Origin: Anoplopoma fimbria
Lineage: Eukaryota > Chordata > Actinopteri > Perciformes > Anoplopomatidae
Assembly: GCF_027596085.1 (NCBI RefSeq)
Contig: NC_072460.1
Location: 12,902,326 to 12,966,325, forward strand
DNA: 64,000 nucleotides
Direction: 5' to 3'
Part shown: in pieces, positions 33,981 to 42,619 of the stretch
How the letters are laid out: each line of letters opens with the position of its first letter
Position numbering within the stretch: position 1 is the first letter of the stretch
Made by a program: the position numbers and the translations under genes
Notes under the pieces: model-generated
What the model saw: only the letters and a program-made list of their open reading frames with translations
Databases searched by the model: none
What the model was told of the DNA's origin: nothing

Positions 33981-36615
33981 CTCTTTCCTGTTTCTATCAT
34001 GAAGCAGGATATTGCTAGTTAAAACCAAACATATTACAAGGCATCACATTTTATGGATGGCACTTGTGTGTGTTGAAGTTTTTAATTGCCAAGTGCATTA
34101 TTGACAATATTGTGTGTGTGAGGTCTGTAGTATGAGTGGATACATAGATATTGTAATATAATAAGGCAGTGAAAAGTAACAGCTGCAGTGTTTTACTTAC
34201 ATTAAATGTTGTACAGTACATTACAGGCACGCTACTGTAACGACCCTGCCATGCCTACTTAGTACTTTATTTTTGAGAGACCCTGTCAAAGTATCATTAT
34301 ATGTATCAACACAGTAATCCTGGGATGGGCTATCTGCTATGTTGAATAGGCTGAATAGACAACTGCTATTAAAATATCTATACCTACCATGTCTGTGTTC
34401 TTGCATGTTGTTTTTGGCGTGGTGAGGGTCAGGGCTGAATAAAGGCATGTATGTTCTATATAAATTGTTATAAATACATGCAGACACTTGTTTAGTTTTA
34501 TTTGGAGTGACCACTTGGACTTGGCTGTGGAGAATCGGATATATGACATAGCTTTGTGGACTCACAGCTGAGATCGAACCAACAGTGGCTGACCACAGCC
34601 TCTGCCTACTACAACATGGATTTCCAATATGTCCTAAGACACTGTTAGGACACAAACATTAATACCGCTATATTTATCTCTGCTCATAATACACCAAGGA
34701 TCTACAAAATCCAGCCAATGTATACAAGTCAAATCTCACAATATAGTCATCAATTGTACAAAAACAAACTAAAATGGTTGTAAATCGTACAATGGCTTGA
34801 CATTGTTTATCAAAATTTTGACCGAGGATTATTTGTTAGAGAGCCCACCAACATCAACAAGAAAAAAATCAAGGGTATTTGTGAAAACTTCCTTAATAAT
34901 ATATAGTACATCTCTCTCAATTCACTGATAATCCCACCCTGATTTTATGGAAGGCATTCTGTGCTCTTTCTCCGACACACCTTCACACACACTTGAGTGA
35001 AACTATATGTCTGAATTGAATAGATATAGTATATCTACAGGGCTACGGGAAATAAAAAAATAAAACTTTATCACATCCTAAATTTGATTAATTATTGATT
35101 AAAATGAATGAGTGTTTTCATTATTGATTCATCTGACAAACATTTTCTTGATTAATCTGCTTATTGTTTGGTCTATAAAATGTCGGAGAAAAAATTTCAA
35201 ACATGTCCATGCTGATTTCCGAGAGTGCAAGGTAACTATTTAAAATGTCTTATTTTGTCTGACAAACAGCCCAAAACCCAAAGACATTCAGTGTAATACC
35301 ATTAGAAAGAAAATGAGCAAAAGAAGCTGGGGCCTGTGGATATTTCTTTTTTTTTTTATTTTGCATGAAAATTTTATAATTTGATAAATGGTTAAAACAG
35401 ATTAATGATTCATTTTCTATCGACTATCTGACTGTAACCCCACACGTTATTCTGTTATTTTTGTCAATGTGCTAATAATCAGTATTATAGGTGTATTTCT
35501 TCAAAACCAAAAATTAAGAAGAAAGATTATTCAAGGGATCCCAATGTCCACTATCGGCACTTTACCAGTTCCTTAAACATGGAGAGAGACGTAATCTCCA
35601 TGTTAAAGAAAATGAATCTTGAATACCTCTTAGATTACGGACAGAAAGCAAAGTGTCTAATTAGAGGAGAGAGATGACGGCATTCTAGACTTAAAGGATT
35701 TGGTGAATCTGTTGCTCCTGAGCGGTGAAACAGGATTGTAGCCGAAGCCATGCCTGGGCCCGGCCCCCGGCTCTCTACTGGCAGATTCCAGTTGAAAGTT
35801 AATTGGACGGGGAGAGGTCTGAGACAGGCTGCGCTGAGGCCCATTAGTGATTCCCCTGTCGAATGCAGAGCCACGAGGATCACAGACTCACAAATAGGAG
35901 GATTAAAATAATCAATAGCCTTGACTTCCATCGACCACACACATACACACCGAGTAATTAGTGGACAACCTATTCAGCCGTGGACTACGACACCCTCCCG
36001 AACCATACCGCACACACATGAGCTGCACGCTCCAATAGCTGTGGTGCCTAATGAGAGGAAATAGTTGTGGCTGCTTGTGAGGAAAATGAAGAAAAGGTCA
36101 GGAAGCCACCAAACAGCCTTCTACTGCTCATAGCTTGGTGCTGTCACCAGATCATGAGCAGTAGAAGCATGGCCACAAATGTTCTTTACAGCATGGCCAC
36201 GAAAAAGAAATGTACAATGAAATATGTATTGTGTTGAAATTCGAGTTTGCTCTGTCCCTAAACAATGGCAACCAATAAGAGAAACTAACATTTCTCAGAC
36301 AGCCAATATAAGATTATATTCACTTGAGCATAAAAGCTTACATGCATCATGTGCATTAAATTCTTTATTTAGCAAAAATGAAAGAGCAGTAAGAGCAGAT
36401 CAAGATATGCCGCATACATTATATACTGAACAATACAGCGGTCCTTCTGACTACCTGATACCAGCAGCAACACTGCCCCCTTGTGTCGATAGAAAAGCAT
36501 CAATGTATTGCAGAAAACCTTAAAAAGACGAGGCAGTAAGTAACAGGTCGCACCTTATTCTACGAGATCAAACAAATCAGATCAAAACAACCAAAATGAG
36601 TTTTCAGGAAAAACA
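33981..36615. other. Intergenic between convergent c1ql4 and myl6
   Basis: This holds a MITE-like repeat at about 35040-35430 and a markedly GC-richer segment at 35640-36060, which has no open frame resembling a gene. The rest is AT-rich without recognised features. Confidence 0.5.
35040..35430 (+). mobile_element. MITE-like teleost dispersed repeat
   Basis: The segment shows the hallmarks of a very common fish non-autonomous element. They are ATT-rich ends (TTGATTAATTATTGATTAAA, and GATTAATGATTCATTTTCTA near the far end), the block GTTTGGTCTATAAAATGTC, and an internal CAAAACCCAAAGACATTCAG. It is diverged but recognisable over about 390 bases. No transposase is encoded. Confidence 0.6.
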
Positions 36616-36621
36616 TTTATT
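36616..36621 (-). terminator. Candidate poly(A) signal of myl6
   Basis: A minus-strand AATAAA lies about 550 bases downstream of the myl6 stop codon and gives a 3' UTR of ordinary size. It was chosen as the first clear canonical hexamer. Use is not proven. Confidence 0.4.
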
Positions 36622-37169
36622 TAAATGCAGCAACAAAATTTGGGTGAATTAAAAACATGGGAACCCATTTGAAATGGTTCTTTTTACTTCATGATAGTCT
36701 GGTTTTGAATATACCGGTTTACCGCAGGGTTGGAGGAACACATTTCCTCAGCCAAAGAATTTCTTAGCCAATGATACAGTTGGTTGCTGAGAGCTGTATA
36801 CCACACATGTTATTATTTATATATGTATATATATTAATGTCCCATACAACATTGACACACTAGTATCAATATTTACAGTATATCATTATCAATTTAAGTT
36901 GTCTTAAGTGCTGCATCTTGGAATGTTATTGCAAACAATGCAAGCATTAAGACTCAATGCATATAAGTTGGTCACATATGTGAATGGACCTGGCAGCAAC
37001 AGCCAGGGCCATTTGTGGTCTTTGTAGGGAATGTAAAGGCACTTCTTAAATCAAATGAATGTGAAAAAACCAATCCATGGAAAAGGTTGGGGGGGCAGGT
37101 GTTGTAGAAGCAAACTGGAACAAATAGGGTACATATGACAGGGTAGAAAAAGTTGGTTGCTCTTCGTCT

Positions 37170-40100
37170 TCACCCGTTCATGACCATCCTGACCAGTTCT
37201 GCAAAAGAAGAGTCAAAAGAGAGACGACAGGTGTCAGAGTCGTGGTCTAGATTCTGGGTGGGAGATGCTGCATTTGGAGGCAGATCCCCCATATTCTGTT
37301 CACGCAGGAGGAGAGAAGGGTTAAAGATGGTACGGAGAGAAAGAGGTGGGATAATCATCTCTATCTCCTATTAAGCCAAAGCATTTGGCCATGTCTATGA
37401 TCCAAGAAGAGCTGGTTAGAGAAGCCATCCTCGCTGTATGCTTTCCTCTAGTTGAGAAGCAGAGGAAAGGGGAGAAGGTCAAGGGAGCTAAAGTCCAGTC
37501 AGACAGCAGCCAGCTACAAATTCAGCTTCCATAAGTAGAGAGGCGAAAATAATCAGCACAAGAGCAACTCACTGCATTTCTCTGGTTAGTAGAAAAAGGG
37601 ACTGGTCCACTCTCCCAAAGCTGGTGGCAAAATTAAAATGTAAAGAAAATGTCTGCAATGTAATGACCTGTCTATTTTATCGGTTTGAAAAGAGCAGCAC
37701 CTCTAACACCAACAGATGAAAAGGCCTATTTTAATAGTGCCAACGACATGCAAATGAGATTAGAAAAGCTGCCTTGTGACCTCCACACCCATCAGTTCAA
37801 ATAACTCGACAGCGGCCACCAGGCTTTCCCCGAATGAGACCAGTCACTTCTCTGACTGTCCATCATACCCCCTTTTAAACTGAGGGGAGTCTCAGACACA
37901 TGCAGATGGGCATGCGGCAGCCAGGGGCCAAGACAGAGGGCTGTAGGAGAGACAGACAGAACAGCAGGAGGCTACACATGGATCAAAGCCTCAGGACTAA
38001 ATATGAGAGGGACCACGAGGCTTTTTCCGCATGTCAAGTCTACTTGAAGAGTAGAAGAGCACAACTACAGCCAAAAAGTGTTAGGGAGGCCCTAATGGGA
38101 GTGGATTATTTAACAACTAAAATGCAGGAAAGCCTGGGGGTGCAATCTCATGGTATACCAAATGCCCGTACCGGCCTTCAGCCTGACATGATGTGGCGGA
38201 CAAATGCTGTGGAGGAAGAACAGTTAACACACTGTTATACATGACTTCTTACAGCGGTCAATTAACCACACGGGTAAAGACAGATAAAAGACAGTTAACA
38301 GTAACATGGATGGATACCCACATCGTAAGACAAATTAGAGCATTAGCTTACTGTAAGGAGAGTGTAGCAGTTAAAAAAGGGCTTCCAATGACTGCCTTCA
38401 GATAAGTAGGACAGTATATTCCCTAGGTTGACTGCTTTTAACATCACAGAAGAACTTTAAGCCAGAATGAAAGTTTTTTTCAGCCTAACATCATTGAAAC
38501 AGAGGGGCTGATATTGGAAGTTTGCAGACCGCCAGTGTTTAAATGCCATCTTCCTGCTTGCATATACACAAGCTGTGTGCAAAGCCCCTCAGTGAAACAC
38601 AGAGTGGAGGAGAGAAACTAGCATGACAGTAATTTACAACAAAACACAGTTCTGAGTGCATATAAAGTAGTTAAATAAAAAAAGATTTGTTTTTTTCTTT
38701 CAGGGGGGCCAGAAGACCTCTTGAGGGCAATGGTAGGGGAAACACTGTAGGTTTTTACAGAAAACTGAAACTATATCTTCACATAATATTTCACATGTAA
38801 ACACAGCATAATGCATGTCCTGACTGTAGTTTCAGTCCAACATTGCCAAGACTGGGTATGAGGTTTCATTGACAGTAGCAGGTATGTGGCACAGGATTGT
38901 CTCACAACGTTGGCCAAATCATGGCAAGTATCCCATTCTTGTTTATTTCTTTCTCCCTCACCTTCGTAATTGATGCAGCCATTTGCATCTTCGTGTCCCG
39001 CCAAGAGCGTCTCAACTTCCTCTTCTGACATTTTCTCACCTGAAAAGGAAACATTAAAACATTAGTGCAAAAATTCAGCTTCAGCAAACACATTTTGCAC
39101 TGACACTATGCATTGTAGGGACAGCAGTATTTTTGTGTAAGTGAGAACAATTTAAATAGTGTGTATACATGAAATCAAATCAAGATAGCCCTCCCATCGA
39201 GCGGCCTATTCAAGGGTGATAAAAATGCTACTTACCTAGCGTGGTGAGGACGTGACGAAGCTCTGCTCCCATTACTGTGCCGTTGCCCTCCTTGTCAAAG
39301 ACACGCAGTCCCTCCACAAAATCCTCCATGGAGCCCTGATCTTTATTCTTAGCGATGGCCTGGAACATTGGCAGGAACTGCTCAAAGTCTAGCATCTTGC
39401 AGTTCATCTCTGTAAAATAAATAAATAAATATATGTGGAGAGTTTTAGAGCCTCCAGCTGCAAAACACACTACTGCCACCGAAAGATTAGGATCATAAGA
39501 GAATATTTGTTTCAGCACAGTTAAATTAAAAAAAGATAAATCCCATTAATTCTTTATTTATTTTTTTTCTCACCCTCAGACTTGGGGTTGCCCAGGACCT
39601 TGAGCACCTCAGCATTGACAGGGTTCTGTCCCAGGGCCCGCATGACATCCCCGCACTGGCTGAAGCTAATCTTGCCATCTCCTGTCCTGTCGAACAGCAG
39701 GAATGCCTCCTTAAACTCTGCAGGATACACAGACACATGACGAGTTAGGCTAGGGATATGAATTATTGTAAAAAAAAAAAATGTAGAGATCAGCAGACAA
39801 GTATGGAGGAAAAGGTATGGAGATAGTAAGAGACCTGGAAATAGATGAAATCAGAAAAGCCAGTCAATGAGAACAGGCAGACAAGTAAAGCAGAGATTTG
39901 GACATGACCTGGTTTTCAGCTGGTAGGCCTACATTTAAAGTGTACAGGACACACAGCACTAACACATCTGCGTATGTTGCATATATCACTCTAGTCAAAA
40001 TAACTCTTACTGGTTTTCCCCAGGATAAAAGATATATTAATAAATTGCACAAATGTATGGGCAAACCCTAACTCGTGTTCCATGGACATGCTTAGTTCTA

Positions 40101-42619
40101 ACGCTGAAAAAGTATTTTGTACATCTCATTACTGTTATTGTTTGCATGGCAGACTGTGGCGCAACCACTAAAAAACAGCTCGCTCTCTATACTTTGCTGT
40201 TTGACATTGCAAACACCCTTCTAACTTCCTCAATTCAGCAAATTCTGCATGTCCACATTAGTCATCTGGTTTGTCTATGACACCTCGACAAAAACAAGGT
40301 GAAACAACTTCACCAGTGCAACAGTACATGTTCCATCATTGTTGTTGTTCTAGTTTGAACATGCAAAAACTTGTGGTTTAGTTTCCAAAAATATTAAATA
40401 TGTCTGAATATCAGGGTAATGGGTTACAATTGTAATGGTTAATATGTTTATCATGCCTTAAATAAAGAAGGAAAAAAACAGGTATGTATATAGTAAGTTA
40501 GATTTGTTTTAATATAAAACTCTGAAGATAATGCTTAACATAAGGGTAACTGTAAATTAGTTTGTATTACAAACTCTTAGATCAGGAAGGGTGTAAACTC
40601 ATGTTCATGTATCTTAAAAGGTTGCCTTAGATCTAGTGCTTATATTGTGTGACCAAAAGTAAAATGCAGGCAAATCGCATTTGAAAAGCTGTATACAACT
40701 AAATATTTAATAAACAAAATAAAATATTGAATGAATAAACGTTTTGTTTGTAATTGTTGTGAGGCTTTATCCAACAAATACCACAAACTGTACATCATTT
40801 AAGAAATCCAGTTAATCATCTGCATAAATATAGAACAAACAAAACCTATTTGATTAAATAAAGCCAAAGTTATTCAGTAATGCAACCTATCAGTTTAAGA
40901 TAAGGATTATATCAATCCGGTGTCATCTTTAATATCGTGCCCATTTCATGGTATCAATCAAAGAATTAATGTCAGTAGTTCTCCCTGTTTTAGTTATGAA
41001 TATTACCAGATTGTTCTGTCTATATGACAGGATGATTTTGGTTGCTTGTTTCCAAAACCTCATCTGACATCCCTACTGTTTGTTCTACTTTGACATCAAA
41101 GTTTTACAGAACTGTTTAAAAGTCAATAAGGCTGTAAAATACCTAAGCCTTTATTCACATGTCATTCAAGTGGAAATAACTAGGCGTTATCATCTGTCAG
41201 CAATGATCTAATCATGTCAGTGCTCACAAGGTTGAATAATGTAGTTTTGATCCAACATCAGGCCGACTAGTTAGACTCAACAGTCAAACACAAAAGCTTA
41301 GCTAAGATATAGCAATCAGGGAGACATGGAGTCGGATTGCAGCCGTCTGGTCCTTGTGTTATGGGACAAGCTACTGCCCAAAAAGCTCAGGCACTGTTGT
41401 GGAGTTTTTTCCTGTTCTGAGGAATGTGCCTCTTCCCTTCTGGGGTGTGAGCACTTTTCCCAACGCCATATTTGGTAATAGAGGAGTGGAGGAAAGTAGG
41501 AGGAGAGTGAGAGTAGCTATAGCCTATTATGTCAACTTTGTTAAACAAACCAGCCCCGGGACTAAATCATGCATCACTTTATCCCGCACCAAAAAAGGGC
41601 ACGCTGGAAGATGCATCGTTTGGAAGATAACAAGCAAAGTTTATGGAAAACTGACACAACCAGGACTGACTTTTGATAACAGATGTGAGCTTTGGCTACA
41701 TTTATAAGTTCTGCTTATGCATGATTGACCACATACAAAAACACTGCAACACACGGTCAAAGCTGCTAAGTATTATCACGTTGTATGCAAAAATGTGACT
41801 GACTTTAAACGGACCAAGACAACAGTGCAAAGCGACTCGACTTCACAGTTGAGACAGATTGACGTTAGGGTTTCCCAAAGAGCAACATGCAGATCACACC
41901 CTACACACTCCGGTAGAGATAGCTATCAGGGTTGTGCTCAGGCGGTCCCCTTACACTGACTTACCATGAATCTGATCCAGGTTAAACTCAATCTGGAAAG
42001 GACAAGCAGTTGCAAGTGGAAAGGGATGAAACAGTACAGAAATTAAAGGAGGAAATAGTGGCCTTAAAACCAGGACAGCTATGACAGGCGGGCACAGAGC
42101 AGGGTGAGAGTCATCTGGACCAGGCAAGAGTGGAAGCATGCAAAACAAGAGAGATCTGGAAGTAAACTCACCAATAATTTGATCTTCCGAGAAGTCAGAC
42201 TGTTCAGAGAGAAAGCAGGCTACATTATTATGGTGCCCTTTGCATCGCCATACACAGCTAGCTCGGGTTAACTTCACCGCGTCTGGACACATTTTTCGGA
42301 TAGTTACATTTACTCAAAAAAACACATTTCACAACAGGAGCACGTTCAACAACGGTTAGTGTGCACGAGGGTATGTTGACGACGTGAATACGCGTCTCGT
42401 GTGAATGTACATGTTAACCCATCTAGCCTACAAGCTAATGTTAGCTTCTCAAAAGTTGCACTTCCGCTAGCGACCCGCGAGCCAAAAAACCACACATTCA
42501 AACTTAACTTAGCGAATTTGAAAAGCATTTTCTCGAGACAAGAAGCTATCACACCAAACACACAAGAAAAAAAATAGGCCGTTCTAGTCTAAGACGAGGG
42601 GAGCAAGAAAACCCACCAT
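37170..42619 (-). CDS. myl6: Essential myosin light chain MYL6, short isoform (proximal start), complete
   Basis: Spliced minus-strand CDS: 42617-42619 (ATG only), 42172-42199, 39574-39717, 39236-39409, 38962-39039 and 37170-37198. Lengths 3+28+144+174+78+29 give 151 residues, the human MYL6 length, and every junction is GT-AG and in phase. The protein begins [16 protein letters not shown]. It carries EF-hand-type helices around [11 protein letters not shown], the MYL6 block [14 protein letters not shown] and LKVLGNPKS, then [30 protein letters not shown] and [21 protein letters not shown]. It binds the IQ motif of the myosin II heavy-chain lever arm. The C-terminus is the smooth-muscle type (ELVRMVxNG). 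In mammals an alternative exon gives the non-muscle AFVRHILSG end, and I found no such exon in the 1.8 kb intron 37199-38961. The gene converges on c1ql4. Confidence 0.95.

Noticed and set aside
38520..38560. GCATTTAAACAC on the minus strand as a possible AFKH-type alternative myl6 tail exon
   Set aside because: No AG acceptor lies in the right phase before it and no stop follows at the expected position.
41354..41707. 117-residue plus-strand frame inside the myl6 intron
   Set aside because: It begins from a non-ATG codon, has no motif, and surrounds the CArG region. Regulatory DNA is a better explanation.
42240..42292. Possible third start exon for myl6 (frame beginning MCPDAVKL)
   Set aside because: The frame runs through the polypyrimidine tract and acceptor of exon A, so it is intron sequence. 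No promoter or donor supports it.
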